DNA from: Actinomyces wuliandei
Lineage (GTDB): Bacteria; Actinomycetota; Actinomycetes; Actinomycetales; Actinomycetaceae
DNA length: 64,000 bases
Assembly (NCBI RefSeq): GCF_004010955.1
Contig: NZ_CP025227.1
Coordinates: forward strand, 2,728,001-2,792,000
Reading direction: 5' to 3'
This document shows, piece after piece, positions 1 to 9,046 of the stretch. Every line of letters starts with the position of its first letter. The first letter of the stretch is position 1. A program made the position numbers and the translations under genes. The notes below the pieces were generated by a model. That model was not told the DNA's origin. It made no database searches and saw only the letters and a program-made list of their open reading frames with translations.

Positions 1-476
1 ACGCTCTCGACAGTGGTCTCCTCGACCTGCTCCTGGGTGGCGACCGCCTCCTCGGTGGCACCCTCCTCCTGGGGCTCGGTGACGGACTCGGCCTCGGTAG
101 CGACGGCCTCGGTGGCCTGCGTCGCCTCGCCGACCTCAGGCTCGGGCTCCTCGACGACGGGAGCGACAGCCTGCACCTGGGTCGTCGCGTCCGTGGCCCA
201 CTGCACGTTGTCCGCGACAGTGACAGCGGCGTTAGTGGCGGCGGCCTCGCGCGCCGAGGCGGCCAGGGCACCGACACCGGAGGCCTCAAGGGAGCCTGCG
301 GAAGAGCCGACCTCAGTGGCGGTGCCAGCAGCCGTGGCACCAGAGGCGATCATGGTCAGCGCGAGACCGGAGGTGGCTGCGACAGCAAGACCACGACGAG
401 CGGTGGGAGCAAAGTCGTCCAGCGGGGTCAGGGCGCGGGTGGCCTTGCGGTGACGTGCTGTGGTTCGTGAGGACAT
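1..476 (-). CDS. Secreted cell-wall hydrolase, N-terminal part (gene runs off the window)
   Basis: The reading frame is open from an ATG at 476 to the window edge, so about 158 residues are seen and the C-terminus is missing. An AGGAGA ribosome binding site sits 9 nt before the ATG. Residues 1-28 are basic, followed by a hydrophobic segment (about 29-50, ending in an Ala-rich cleavage region), i.e. a signal peptide, then a long Ala/Glu/Thr/Val-rich stalk. No catalytic domain is visible. The c-di-AMP riboswitch directly upstream is known in actinobacteria to precede cell-wall hydrolases (NlpC/P60 and resuscitation-promoting-factor families), and this N-terminal layout fits those proteins. That the missing part is an NlpC/P60 or Rpf domain is inference. 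A mycolic-acid-independent surface protein of another kind cannot be excluded. Confidence 0.7.
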   Translation of the reverse strand, partial: MSSRTTARHRKATRALTPLDDFAPTARRGLAVAATSGLALTMIASGATAAGTATEVGSSAGSLEASGVGALAASAREAAATNAAVTVADNVQWATDATTQVQAVAPVVEEPEPEVGEATQATEAVATEAESVTEPQEEGATEEAVATQEQVEETTVES

Positions 477-493
477 GAATGCTTTCTCCTGGG

Positions 494-672
494 TAGCCGA
501 CGAGGTGAGCTGTCGGGTTCGGACTGGAGACGCCCGGCCCGCAGGGTCTTCTGCGGGCTTCACCCCAAGGCCAACCGGGCGCTGCCCGGACGACCATGAT
601 TGGTTCCCCCGTTCCTGCCACGTTGTTGTTTCACTGGCCCCGGACCGAGCGGCAGGACTAAGCCTCGTTCCG
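494..672 (-). promoter_or_regulatory. c-di-AMP riboswitch (ydaO-yuaA class)
   Basis: Read on the minus strand, the conserved blocks of the ydaO-yuaA class appear in order: TTAGTCCTGCCGC (near 650-662), GGGGGAACCAAT (near 599-610), TTGGGGTGAA (559-568), AGTCCGAACCCG (near 515-527) and CTCACCTCGT (near 501-510). The terminal P1 stem can form between ACGAGG (about 665-670) and CCTCGT (about 502-507). The element ends about 18 nt before the start codon of the cell-wall hydrolase. Class knowledge: binding of cyclic di-AMP usually switches expression of wall hydrolases and osmolyte genes off; the expression platform here is not obvious, so the sign of control is inferred. Confidence 0.9.
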
Positions 673-721
673 AAGCATCACCGGAGGACCTTGTCAGGGG
701 GTCGCTCCGGCGACGTCGAGA

Positions 722-762
722 ACGCTACATGACTTGGAGCCGCGCCGTCACGGGAGGGTCAC
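722..762 (-). promoter_or_regulatory. Candidate promoter and paired GTCAC boxes for the riboswitch transcript
   Basis: On the minus strand a TAGCGT -10 candidate lies at 722-727, about 50 nt before the riboswitch. GTGACG lies about 18 nt upstream as a weak -35. The -35 area carries two GTCAC boxes (747-751 and 758-762, on the plus strand) spaced by 11 bp. Directly repeated GTCAC-like boxes are known for MtrA, which controls wall hydrolases in actinobacteria; assignment to MtrA is a guess. From 763 to 964 I see nothing else. Confidence 0.35.
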
Positions 763-964
763 ACACATTGGTGTGAAGCCAAGCACGTACCGAGCACCGG
801 AATACCTTTCCCCTGGGTTCCCTCGGGCGGCAACGCCCTTGTTCAGGGCAGCAGCCTCCACAGAAAGACGGCTCAGAGCGAGCCAGAGTGAGAAAGACCG
901 CATCTGTGGTCCACCCCGGACGGTCGACACCGGCACCGTGCGACAGCTAACGGGACTGCCCCGG

Positions 965-1636
965 TCAGCGCTCCAGGAACAGGTGGCGCGCGACGTCGTC
1001 GGGCAGGACGACAGGATCACCTGCCGGCCCGGTGACACGCACCCCCCCTGCCGTGCGGCGCAGCCCCACCTGCGCCCCGACGACGAGGGCCGCGTCCTCC
1101 ACGAGGGCGATGAGCTCCCCGTCAGCCTGGATAGGTTCTCCGACACGACGTATGACAGCGGACGTCGTCTCGCCGCCCGCAGCACGGTCCGCACCGATCT
1201 CGTCCCCTGCGGGGGCGGGGTGGTCAGTTCCCTTCGGGGGGACGTGGTTACCGAAGGGGTCGGTGGTCACCTCACCGAGGATCTGGGCCAGGCGCTCCTC
1301 AACCTGCTCGCTCATGACGTGCTCCCACCGGCAGGCCTCCTCGTGGACCAGCCTGCGGTCCAGTCCCACCACGTCCAGAAGCAGTCTTTCAGCAAGACGG
1401 TGCTTTCGCATAACTTCCGTGGCCCTGCGACGGCCTTCGTCGGTCAGCTTGAGGGACCGGTCCTGGGCAACTTTTATCAGGCCGTCACGCTCCATCCGGG
1501 CGACCGTCTGGGACACGGTCGGCCCTGAGTGGCCCAGCCGCTCCACGATGCGCGCCCGCAGCGGAGGAACACCGTCTTCCTCCAGCTCGTAGACGGTCTT
1601 GAGGTACATCTCGGTGGTGTCGATCAGATCGCTCAT
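965..1636 (-). CDS. dtxR: DtxR/IdeR-family iron-dependent transcriptional regulator
   Basis: The 223-residue protein has the DtxR layout: winged helix-turn-helix (about 1-63), dimerisation domain with metal sites (64-140) and an SH3-like C-terminal domain (about 150-222). Every DtxR metal ligand is present at the canonical number: Met10, Cys102, Glu105, His106 for the primary site and His79, Glu83, His98 for the ancillary site, which argues for Fe(II) sensing (DtxR/IdeR) rather than an MntR-type manganese sensor. Start at ATG 1636 is supported by an AGGAGG box 9 nt upstream. It would repress iron uptake and siderophore genes when iron is replete; no such target lies in this window. It reads in the same direction as the upstream purine permease but is separated from it by 238 bp and probably has its own promoter. 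Confidence 0.93.
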   Translation of the reverse strand: MSDLIDTTEMYLKTVYELEEDGVPPLRARIVERLGHSGPTVSQTVARMERDGLIKVAQDRSLKLTDEGRRRATEVMRKHRLAERLLLDVVGLDRRLVHEEACRWEHVMSEQVEERLAQILGEVTTDPFGNHVPPKGTDHPAPAGDEIGADRAAGGETTSAVIRRVGEPIQADGELIALVEDAALVVGAQVGLRRTAGGVRVTGPAGDPVVLPDDVARHLFLER

Positions 1637-1874
1637 GCGCCTGAGCCTCCTGCCTGGCCTGGGTGAAATACAACAGCACGGCTCCCGGCTGAGGCCCGGG
1701 GGGAGGGCCTCTGTCTGCCATGCGTCCTCTCACAGAATATGCAGTGGCAGGCTCGGATCCGTCAGGCAGGCAGGCGGCCCTGCCGACCCGCCTGTCTCAC
1801 GGGGCCGGACCGACGGGCAGCGGACGCAGCCGACGCCGCCGTCAGCCGACCCAGCCCCGGATGCTCCAGCCCGG

Positions 1875-3353
1875 CTAGTCCAGCCCCAGTATCGACCTGA
1901 TCGGCGCCAGGGTGAAGTAGATCACGAACAGCGCGCAGGCCACCCACATGAGCGGGTGGACCTGCCTGGCCCGCCTCGTGGCGAGCTGGACCACCAGGTA
2001 GGTGATGAAGCCCGCGCCGATACCGTTGGTGATGGAGTAGGAGAAAGGCATCATAATGATGGTGACAAAGGCAGGTAGTGCGGTCGAGGCGGACCGCCAG
2101 TCGATGTCAGTCACCTGCGTCATCATGAGGAAGCCCACGATGACCAGTGCCGGGGTCGCCGCCTCGTAGGGGACCATGGAGACCACCGGGGCGAGGAACA
2201 TGCTCAGCAGGAACATACAGCCGGTGACGACTGCGGCCAGGCCGGTGCGCGCCCCCTCGCCCACGCCCGCCGCCGACTCCACGTAGGAGGTGTTGGAGGA
2301 GACCCCGCCCGCACCGCCGGCAATGGCCGCCAGGGAGTCCACCACGAGGATCTCACGAGTCCGGGGCGGGTTGCCCTGCTCGTCCAGGAGCCCGCCCTCG
2401 GCCCCGATGGCCACCATCGTGCCCATGGTGTCGAAGAAGTCGGCAAGCATGAGGGAGAAGACCAGCAGGACCACTGAGACAGCCCCGACCTTCTCCAGGC
2501 TGCCCAGCAGGCTGAACTCGCCCAGCGTGGCCAGGCTCGGCAGCTGCACGGGGGACCCCGACAGGGTGGGGACCGACAACGACCAGCCGGTGAGGTTGAC
2601 CGGGCCCCTGTCCGGGTCGTCGTTGTACGCCCCCAGGTGGAGGACACCCTCAATGAGGGCGGCCACAACCGTGGAGGAGATGATGCCGATCAGCAGGGCG
2701 CCCCTGACCCTGCGCACGTGGAGGGCGACCATGAGGAAGAGACCCAGGAGGAAGACCAGGACCGGCCACCCCTGGAGGGAGCCCCCCAGCCCCAGCTCCA
2801 GCGGGGTGCCCCCGGGACGCACCACCTTGGCGTCCACTAGTCCGATCAGGGCGATAAACAGGCCGATCCCCACCGAGATGGCGGTCTTGACATGGGCGGG
2901 CACCGCCTTGAACACCGCCTCACGGAAGCCGGTGAGGACCAGGAGGAGAATGATGACGCCCTCGATGACCACCAGGCCCATGGCGTCGGCGTAGGTCATC
3001 CCGCCTGTGCCGACCAACGTGTAGGCGACCATCGCGTTGATCCCCAGGCCAGCAGCCAGGGCCATCGGGTAGTTGGCGACCACCCCCATGCAGATCGACA
3101 TGAGCCCGGCCACCAGCGCGGTACCGGCGGCGATCTGCTGGGTCGTGCCCAGGGGCGCGACGCCCTCGTGCTCTGTGGAGAGGATGAGGGGGTTGAGAAC
3201 CAGGATATAACTCATCGTGAAGAAGGTCACGATGCCGCCGCGGACCTCCCGGGCCAGGGTTGAGCCGCGCTCGGTGACGTGAAAGAAGCGGTCCAGGAGG
3301 GGCAGGGCTGGTGACGACGTCGTCGGGGACTTCGGGGGTGGTGTCGTGCTCAC
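1875..3353 (-). CDS. NCS2-family purine permease (AzgA/PbuG type)
   Basis: A 492-residue polytopic membrane protein with 12 or more hydrophobic segments. It carries the signatures of the AzgA-like branch of nucleobase:cation symporters 2: a TFFTMSYIL motif in the first membrane segment, GLGINAM, a DFFDTMGT motif near residue 290 and the SNTSYVESAAGV motif near 335. Members import adenine, guanine or hypoxanthine with protons for purine salvage; the exact base cannot be read from sequence. The frame extends to a GTG at 3371, but the GTG at 3353 is preceded by GGGAGA at a sensible distance and gives the usual N-terminus, so I use it. No purine riboswitch is seen upstream. It ends with TAG, 238 bp before the dtxR start. 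Confidence 0.9.
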   Translation of the reverse strand: MSTTPPPKSPTTSSPALPLLDRFFHVTERGSTLAREVRGGIVTFFTMSYILVLNPLILSTEHEGVAPLGTTQQIAAGTALVAGLMSICMGVVANYPMALAAGLGINAMVAYTLVGTGGMTYADAMGLVVIEGVIILLLVLTGFREAVFKAVPAHVKTAISVGIGLFIALIGLVDAKVVRPGGTPLELGLGGSLQGWPVLVFLLGLFLMVALHVRRVRGALLIGIISSTVVAALIEGVLHLGAYNDDPDRGPVNLTGWSLSVPTLSGSPVQLPSLATLGEFSLLGSLEKVGAVSVVLLVFSLMLADFFDTMGTMVAIGAEGGLLDEQGNPPRTREILVVDSLAAIAGGAGGVSSNTSYVESAAGVGEGARTGLAAVVTGCMFLLSMFLAPVVSMVPYEAATPALVIVGFLMMTQVTDIDWRSASTALPAFVTIIMMPFSYSITNGIGAGFITYLVVQLATRRARQVHPLMWVACALFVIYFTLAPIRSILGLD

Positions 3354-3510
3354 GTGGCCGGATTCTCCCACGTCTTGTCACCCGGGGCGAACACCGCGAG
3401 GAGTATCGCAGGAGCACCGCAGACAGCACCGCGGACAACGAGGTCTGCCAGGCAGCCGCCCCCTTGCCTGTGCCCCGTGCCCGCCGTGAGCTGCTCTCCG
3501 GGGGACGAGC

Positions 3511-4611
3511 TCAGTGCCTGGGCAGGACAGCCTCCAGGTCCTCCAGGGTCCAGGGCGTGGCAGGAGGAGTGCCACCGTCCCGCCCCGGCGCGTCCTGTCC
3601 TGTGTCGTCCCCACAGGTCGCAGGAGCTGTCAGGCCAGAGGCCAGGTCCATCACCGCAGCACGGGCTGAGGCCGCACGGTCCTCCTCCGTCGGCTCCACT
3701 GGCTCCTCCATCACCTCCTCAGCCTCCCCAGGCTTCTCGGCCACAGCACCACCCGCAGCCGGGCCTGCCGGGGGTGGGGGCTGTGCCCCACCGGCAGGCT
3801 GCGCACTGCGGTCCTGACCACGGTACCCACCGCTGCTCTCACGGCAGCCCTCACCGCCACAGCCCTCAGGGCTGTCAGCCTGCTGGGACCTCGGCTGCCA
3901 GGATGCTGGCGCACCAGCGGCCCCCTCACCGAGCACCGCCCGCACTGCCCCTGTCAGGGGCAGGAAGAAGCCGTAGGCGGAGCAGGTCGCCATCTCGCCC
4001 GCACCCGCGCCCCGGGAGCCAGGGGCACGGGGAGCACCGGAGGTACAGACAGCACTGCCGTACCAACGCTGAGCGGCGCGGGCCAGGCTCTCGGTACCGC
4101 CCTCAGTGCCACGGACCCGTCGGCTCCTAGGCCTCAGCGCCTCCAGCGTCAGGGCACCTCCCCCGGGCACCTCCTCCTCGGCCGGCCAGTCGGCGTCGCC
4201 GTCCGCCGGAGCAGGCGCACGGCCTGCGGCCGCGAGGTCCTCGGGACGGAGCCGGTCGGCCCACGGGACCCAGGCCGGGGCGAGAAGCGCGTCCTCGCCG
4301 GGCAGCAGCCCCACCTCGCAGACCGTGGCAGTACGGCTGCGTGGTGGGCGGCTGAGTGTCACCGCCCAGCGCCAGCCCCGGTACCCGGGCATGGCGCAGT
4401 CAAACAGGTGGGTGACCAGACGCTCGGCGTCGTAGGCGGCAGCGACGTGGTCCCCCACAGCATCAGCCGCAGCAACCTCCGCCAGCGCGCGACGGGCCAG
4501 GTCAACCGCCGCAGCAGAGCTCAGGGGCTTGTCCCTGGCCGCCTGGGCCTGCACCGGCGCCGCAGGAAGCGTCCCCGGGCGCGGGATCGTGTCAGGTACG
4601 GTCTCGGTCAC
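3511..4611 (-). CDS. DUF3027-family protein
   Basis: The 366-residue product shows the DUF3027 core: a CAMPGYRGWRW motif near residue 73, the LLPGEDALLAPAWVPWADR block (about 103-121) and, later, a RWYG motif and a CSAYGFFLPLTG block. Most family members have a second cysteine in this last block (CSxCGF); here it is tyrosine, and the usual C-terminal Cys-rich end is replaced by a low-complexity Gly/Ser/Pro/Glu tail. The family is actinobacterial, of unknown function, and usually sits close to the XPB helicase genes, as here. The GTG start at 4611 is placed 7 nt after a TACACT -10 box, so the mRNA is probably leaderless. Confidence 0.8.
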   Translation of the reverse strand: MTETVPDTIPRPGTLPAAPVQAQAARDKPLSSAAAVDLARRALAEVAAADAVGDHVAAAYDAERLVTHLFDCAMPGYRGWRWAVTLSRPPRSRTATVCEVGLLPGEDALLAPAWVPWADRLRPEDLAAAGRAPAPADGDADWPAEEEVPGGGALTLEALRPRSRRVRGTEGGTESLARAAQRWYGSAVCTSGAPRAPGSRGAGAGEMATCSAYGFFLPLTGAVRAVLGEGAAGAPASWQPRSQQADSPEGCGGEGCRESSGGYRGQDRSAQPAGGAQPPPPAGPAAGGAVAEKPGEAEEVMEEPVEPTEEDRAASARAAVMDLASGLTAPATCGDDTGQDAPGRDGGTPPATPWTLEDLEAVLPRH

Positions 4612-4618
4612 GTCCCCC

Positions 4619-4624
4619 AGTGTA
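4619..4624 (-). promoter_or_regulatory. -10 box (TACACT) of the DUF3027 gene
   Basis: TACACT on the minus strand is followed by 7 nt and then the GTG start, and no Shine-Dalgarno sequence is present. The arrangement sets the start codon and predicts a leaderless transcript. Confidence 0.55.
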
Positions 4625-4680
4625 GAGGCAGCGGCACGGCGCGGGCCGCCACCCGCACCCGGCTACATGTCCCCTTCCCC

Positions 4681-7095
4681 TTACTCCTGCCCCTGCTCCT
4701 GCCCCACCGACACGATCCGGTGGACGGCCGCCGTCAGCTCGGTCTCCCGGTCAAGGTCACGCAGCCGCACCCTCCCGGGCTCCACCGCGACCACACGCGC
4801 CCTCCGCTCCTGCACCGAGCCGTCAGCACCCGCCAGGCTCAGCCGCAGCACCGCGCGCGAGGAGCGCGCCTCACGCAGGAGGCCCAGGACATGACCCGGG
4901 TCAGCCGCCGACGCCGCTGCACCACCAGCTCCCGCCATCCGGCGCTCCTCCTGCCCTGCCCGGAGCCTGCCCACCACGGCGGCGAGGTCCCTGTCGCCCG
5001 GTCCCCGACGTCGTGCGGCCTGCGGGGAGTAGTCGCGACCCGGTCGAGCCGGGTCCACCACCGCAGTCGGCCGCTCGGCGTCCGGCGCCGTCAGGACAAG
5101 GCGTCCCGAGCCGTCCTCCAAGGCAGGAGCCAGTCCTGCCTCACGCAGGGCACGAAGGACGTGGACGGAGGGGGAGGAGGAGACCAGGAGCCCGGGAGCC
5201 AGCTCGTCGAGCCCGAGGCCTGCCAGCCGGGAGTCACTCACCAGCCCCGCCACCACCGCAGGGTCGGCCACCCTCAGGACGCTGGACACGGGGCGCACAC
5301 GCACCGCGCCGTGGTGGCGGGCGGCGTCGCGGACCACTGCCTCCAGGGCGCTGGGCACCGGGACAGGGCTGAAGTGCTCCAGGGCGGCCAGCAGCTCCGA
5401 GGCGGTGGCACCGGCGTCAAGGGCACCTTGTACCGACTCGGGGGTGAACCGCACGGTCAGCGCCCCGCCGCGCGACTCCGTCCGGCTGGCCAGCTCCAGA
5501 AGACGAGCCAGCCGTGGTTCTGGACGCCCTGGGACCACGGCTGTCAGGTCCGACTGGAGCAGAAGGGTGCTCACAGTGTCAGGGAGGTCCTGGGCCATGG
5601 CCTCCTCCAGCACGGCCAGGAGCCCCGCAGCCGACTGGGCGGAGCGGTCCCCCGCCACCAGCCTGTGCCCGAGAGCACGCCCGCTGCGGGACAAGGCGCC
5701 GGCCCCTGTCAGGCCCAGCATCTCCATCTCCGCCAGAACCGCGCTCACGGCCTCGGCCGGCACCACCCACCGGGGCCGCCAGAAGTCCAGGACGGCACGC
5801 ACCAGCTCGGCGGAAGCCACCGCCCCCTCCGGCAGGTCGAGCAGGACCCCCAGGACCCGCCGACGCAGCCGACGCGCCCAGCCCGCCTCCAGGTCAGCAC
5901 CCAGGACCGGCCTGGGCGTCCCGCTCTCGTCCCGGGTCCCCACCAGCCACGGTGTGCGCGCGCTGTCCGCCCAGCCTGCGGCCAGCGGCGCCCAGCGCGC
6001 GGCAGTCGGGTCCTCCTGCCAGTCGGAGGCCACGCGTGAGGGGAGCCATGACGTCCCGGTCTCGTCCAGCCCCAGCAGGTCCGCGCTGGCAGCAGCCTCA
6101 ATGACGGTGGCGGCCTGCACCGTGTCCAGCTCCAGGGACTGTGCGGTGCGACCCAGGGCACGCACCCCCACCCCGCCGCTGCGCAGGACCGGCGCCGGGT
6201 CGTGCCGCCACTGCCTGAGGAGCAGGCCAACGAGCCGGACCATCTCCTCCGCGTGGAAGGCGGACTCCGAGGCGACGGCGTCCACCTCTGCCACTGCCAG
6301 GGCGCCCGGGTCCGGGGGCCGGAGCGCCTCACGGACCAGCCGTCCCCCGCGCAGGGCCAGCCCCACCTCACGAGGCAGGACCAGCCGGTTCCCGCCACGA
6401 GGGTCGTGCCCGCGCTCCAGCCACCGCAGGCCCAGGAGCGGCTCGACCTCCGGGGGATAGCCCCTGGCGCCCAGGACCCCTGAGGCAGGACCCCAGGCCA
6501 GAGCCGCCAGGAGGGAGACGGCGGCTCGGGGCAGGACCACGACCGCCTCACCGGGCACCTGTCCCGGGAGTGTCCCGCCGCCGGAGACCTCGTCACCGCA
6601 GAGCCCGACAGGGACCTCGCCGCTGTCAGCCGCGTACCTCTCAAGAACCTCCAGGGGTGGCGGCAGGACGGCGGGGAGCGTGGCAGCCGGGGGTCCCAGC
6701 CCAAAGGGAGCGGGACCCACCGCCTCAACCAGGCCTGTCACGGGCCTGCCCTCGACGACGAGCCCCAGGCGCTCCAGGTGGTGCAGCGCACTGCGTGCCT
6801 CGTCGGGCTCCAGGCCCAGCGCATCACCGGGAGAACCAGGGTCACCGATGCCCTCACGGGCACCCAGGCCCGCCAGCGCCACGACGGCCTCCGCCAGCGC
6901 CAGGGTGGGTGCGTCCAGGCGCGCCAGGGCAGCCTCCACGCTAGGGCGGGCAGCAGCGCGGGCCGCCAGGGCGCTGAAGGAGGCCGAGGACGGGCGGGCC
7001 AGGTCCGGTCGCGCCCGCAGGAACGAGGCCACCTCGCGGTCAGGCAGGGAAGCCAGGTAGGCAGCGAGGTCCTGGTGGGAGGCGTCGGGGCTCAC
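4681..7095 (-). CDS. Helicase-associated domain protein, partner of XPB
   Basis: An 804-residue protein of the actinobacterial family annotated as helicase-associated or XPB/Ssl2 helicase C-terminal-like (Helicase_C_3). It has no Walker motifs. The N-terminal part (about 1-180) and a middle part (about 290-560) contain repeated winged-helix-like segments; the C-terminal region (about 590-804) carries a domain also found next to helicases. It is encoded back to back with the XPB helicase, 143 bp apart, the usual arrangement in this phylum, which suggests a shared job in nucleotide excision repair or another helicase process. GTG 7095 is chosen because a TAAGCT -10 box ends 7 nt upstream, giving a leaderless start. 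Confidence 0.8.
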   Translation of the reverse strand: MSPDASHQDLAAYLASLPDREVASFLRARPDLARPSSASFSALAARAAARPSVEAALARLDAPTLALAEAVVALAGLGAREGIGDPGSPGDALGLEPDEARSALHHLERLGLVVEGRPVTGLVEAVGPAPFGLGPPAATLPAVLPPPLEVLERYAADSGEVPVGLCGDEVSGGGTLPGQVPGEAVVVLPRAAVSLLAALAWGPASGVLGARGYPPEVEPLLGLRWLERGHDPRGGNRLVLPREVGLALRGGRLVREALRPPDPGALAVAEVDAVASESAFHAEEMVRLVGLLLRQWRHDPAPVLRSGGVGVRALGRTAQSLELDTVQAATVIEAAASADLLGLDETGTSWLPSRVASDWQEDPTAARWAPLAAGWADSARTPWLVGTRDESGTPRPVLGADLEAGWARRLRRRVLGVLLDLPEGAVASAELVRAVLDFWRPRWVVPAEAVSAVLAEMEMLGLTGAGALSRSGRALGHRLVAGDRSAQSAAGLLAVLEEAMAQDLPDTVSTLLLQSDLTAVVPGRPEPRLARLLELASRTESRGGALTVRFTPESVQGALDAGATASELLAALEHFSPVPVPSALEAVVRDAARHHGAVRVRPVSSVLRVADPAVVAGLVSDSRLAGLGLDELAPGLLVSSSPSVHVLRALREAGLAPALEDGSGRLVLTAPDAERPTAVVDPARPGRDYSPQAARRRGPGDRDLAAVVGRLRAGQEERRMAGAGGAAASAADPGHVLGLLREARSSRAVLRLSLAGADGSVQERRARVVAVEPGRVRLRDLDRETELTAAVHRIVSVGQEQGQE

Positions 7096-7102
7096 CTGCC
7101 CC

Positions 7103-7231
7103 AGCTTACGCCACCACAGGCACCGCGACAGGCAGCCCCGCCCTCAACCCGCCCCCCGCCCCGCCCCCACAGCCCCGCCATCTCCGGACAGGCAACCGGG
7201 TGGACACAACCGTGCTCCGCACTGGGATACT
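7103..7231. promoter_or_regulatory. Divergent leaderless promoters of the helicase-associated and XPB genes
   Basis: Minus strand: TAAGCT at 7103-7108, 7 nt before GTG 7095. Plus strand: TGGACA at 7201-7206 and GATACT at 7226-7231, 7 nt before ATG 7239. Neither gene has a Shine-Dalgarno sequence, so both mRNAs probably begin at their start codon. Confidence 0.5.
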
Positions 7232-7238
7232 TCCGTGC

Positions 7239-8915
7239 ATGCCCACCTCTGAGGGACCCCTCATCGTCCAGTCCGACAAGACCGTCCTGCTGGAGACGTC
7301 ACACCCTGACGCCCCGCAAGCCCGTCGGGCCATCGCCCCCTTTGCCGAGCTCGAGCGCGCCCCCGAGCACGTGCACACCTACCGGATCACCCCTCTGGCC
7401 CTGTGGAACGCCCGCGCGGCCGGGCTGGACGCGGAGACAGTGGTCCACGCGCTGGTCAGCTACTCGCGCTTCCCCGTGCCCCACTCCCTGCTCAGCGAGG
7501 TCGCGGAGACCATGGGTCGCTACGGGCGCCTCCAGCTGCTCACCGACCCGGCGCACGGCCTGGTCCTGCACGCCCTGGACGTCCCCGTGCTCGAGGAGGT
7601 GCTGCGCTCCCGGCGCACGACGGGCATGCTGGGCCAGCGCCTGGGGGAGGAGGACGTCGTCGTCCACCCCTCGGAGCGGGGCCACCTCAAGCAGGTGCTC
7701 ATCCGGCTGGGCTGGCCCGCCGAGGACCTGGCAGGCTACGTGGACGGCGAGGCCCACCCCCTCAGCCTGCGCGAGTCCAGCCAGGAGGAGGTGGACGCCC
7801 GGGCACCGGGGGCCTTCCGTCTGCGTCCTTACCAGAGGGAGGCGGTCGAGGCCTTCTGGTCGGGCGGCTCGGGCGTGGTGGTCCTGCCCTGCGGGGCGGG
7901 CAAGACGCTCGTGGGGGCGGCGGCCATGGCCCGCAGCTCGACGACGACGCTCGTCCTGGTGACCAACGCAGTCTCGGCGCGCCAGTGGAAGGGGGAGCTG
8001 GTCCGCTTCACCTCCCTGGAGGAGGACGAGATCGGGGAGTACTCGGGGGCGCGCAAGCAGGTCCGGCCGGTGACCGTGGCGACCTACCAGGTGCTGACCA
8101 CCCGCCGCAAGGGCGTCTACCCGCACCTGGACCTGCTGGACTCCCACGACTGGGGCCTGATCGTCTACGACGAGGTGCACCTGCTGCCTGCACCGGTCTT
8201 CCGCATGACAGCGGACCTCCAGGCCCGTCGCAGGCTCGGGCTGACCGCCACCCTGGTCCGTGAGGACGGGCGGGAGGAGGAGGTGTTCAGCCTCATCGGC
8301 CCCAAGCGCTACGACGCCCCGTGGAAGGACCTGGAGAACCAGGGCTGGATCGCCCCGGCCGTGTGCACCGAGGTGCGCCTGACCCTTACCGCCGGGGAGC
8401 GCATGGCCTACGCCACCGCCGAGCCGCGGGACCGCTACCGTCTGGCCTCCTGCGCCCCGGCCAAGGTGGAGGTCGTGGAGGAGCTGCTGGCCCGCCACCC
8501 GGGGGAGCAGGCACTGGTGATCGGCCAGTACGTGGACCAGGTCCGCGAGCTGGCCGAGCGCCTGGGGGCACCTCTCATCACCGGGGACACCACGGTGCGC
8601 CAGCGCCAGCGCCTCTACAACGCCTTCCGCGCCGGGGAGGTGGAGCGGCTTGTCGTGTCCAAGGTGGCCAACTTCTCCATCGACCTGCCCGGGGCCAGCG
8701 TGGCCGTCCAGGTCTCGGGGACCTTTGGCTCGCGGCAGGAGGAGGCCCAGAGGCTGGGGCGGATCGTGCGCCCCAAGGAGGACGGGCGCCAGGCGCACTT
8801 CTACACCGTGGTCACCCGGGACACGGCGGACCAGGAGACCGCAGCCCACCGGCAGCGCTTCCTGGCTGAGCAGGGCTACGCCTACGAGGTCGTGGACGCC
8901 GAGGACCTCCTGTAG
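7239..8915 (+). CDS. DNA repair helicase XPB (bacterial type)
   Basis: The 558-residue protein matches bacterial XPB: a short N-terminal damage-recognition-like region, then helicase domain 1 with Walker A GAGKT (about residues 217-221) and a DEVH Walker B box in VYDEVHLLPA (about 310-319), then helicase domain 2 with an arginine-finger motif in QEEAQRLGRIVRPK near residue 505. It unwinds DNA 3'-5' with ATP and is thought to act in excision repair; its real role in bacteria is not settled. The frame runs further upstream to GTG 7200, but ATG 7239 begins the conserved SEGPLIVQSDKT start of the family and follows a -10 box at leaderless distance. It is transcribed away from its helicase-associated partner. 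Confidence 0.93.
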   Translation: MPTSEGPLIVQSDKTVLLETSHPDAPQARRAIAPFAELERAPEHVHTYRITPLALWNARAAGLDAETVVHALVSYSRFPVPHSLLSEVAETMGRYGRLQLLTDPAHGLVLHALDVPVLEEVLRSRRTTGMLGQRLGEEDVVVHPSERGHLKQVLIRLGWPAEDLAGYVDGEAHPLSLRESSQEEVDARAPGAFRLRPYQREAVEAFWSGGSGVVVLPCGAGKTLVGAAAMARSSTTTLVLVTNAVSARQWKGELVRFTSLEEDEIGEYSGARKQVRPVTVATYQVLTTRRKGVYPHLDLLDSHDWGLIVYDEVHLLPAPVFRMTADLQARRRLGLTATLVREDGREEEVFSLIGPKRYDAPWKDLENQGWIAPAVCTEVRLTLTAGERMAYATAEPRDRYRLASCAPAKVEVVEELLARHPGEQALVIGQYVDQVRELAERLGAPLITGDTTVRQRQRLYNAFRAGEVERLVVSKVANFSIDLPGASVAVQVSGTFGSRQEEAQRLGRIVRPKEDGRQAHFYTVVTRDTADQETAAHRQRFLAEQGYAYEVVDAEDLL

Positions 8916-8966
8916 TCCCCTGCTGGCCCCTCCGGCCTTTCTGCCGACAGGTACTGCCGCAGGTTC

Positions 8967-8992
8967 CGCCGTCACGGACACCCGTGGCGGCG
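8967..8992. terminator. Hairpin between convergent genes
   Basis: An 11-bp stem with one G-T pair and an ACAC loop lies between the end of the XPB gene and the end of the oppositely directed amidotransferase gene. There is no clear T run, so it may be a bidirectional GC-rich terminator. Confidence 0.5.
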
Positions 8993-9046
8993 ATCCGCAC
9001 CACGCGCTTCCTGGCGCCACCTGCCTGCCCCAGGGCTGCCTCCGCG

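Noticed and set aside
5745..6728. 327-residue ORF inside the helicase-associated gene
   Set aside because: It is a shadow frame of a well-supported gene, with no domain and with Trp/Arg-rich composition typical of antisense or shifted frames.
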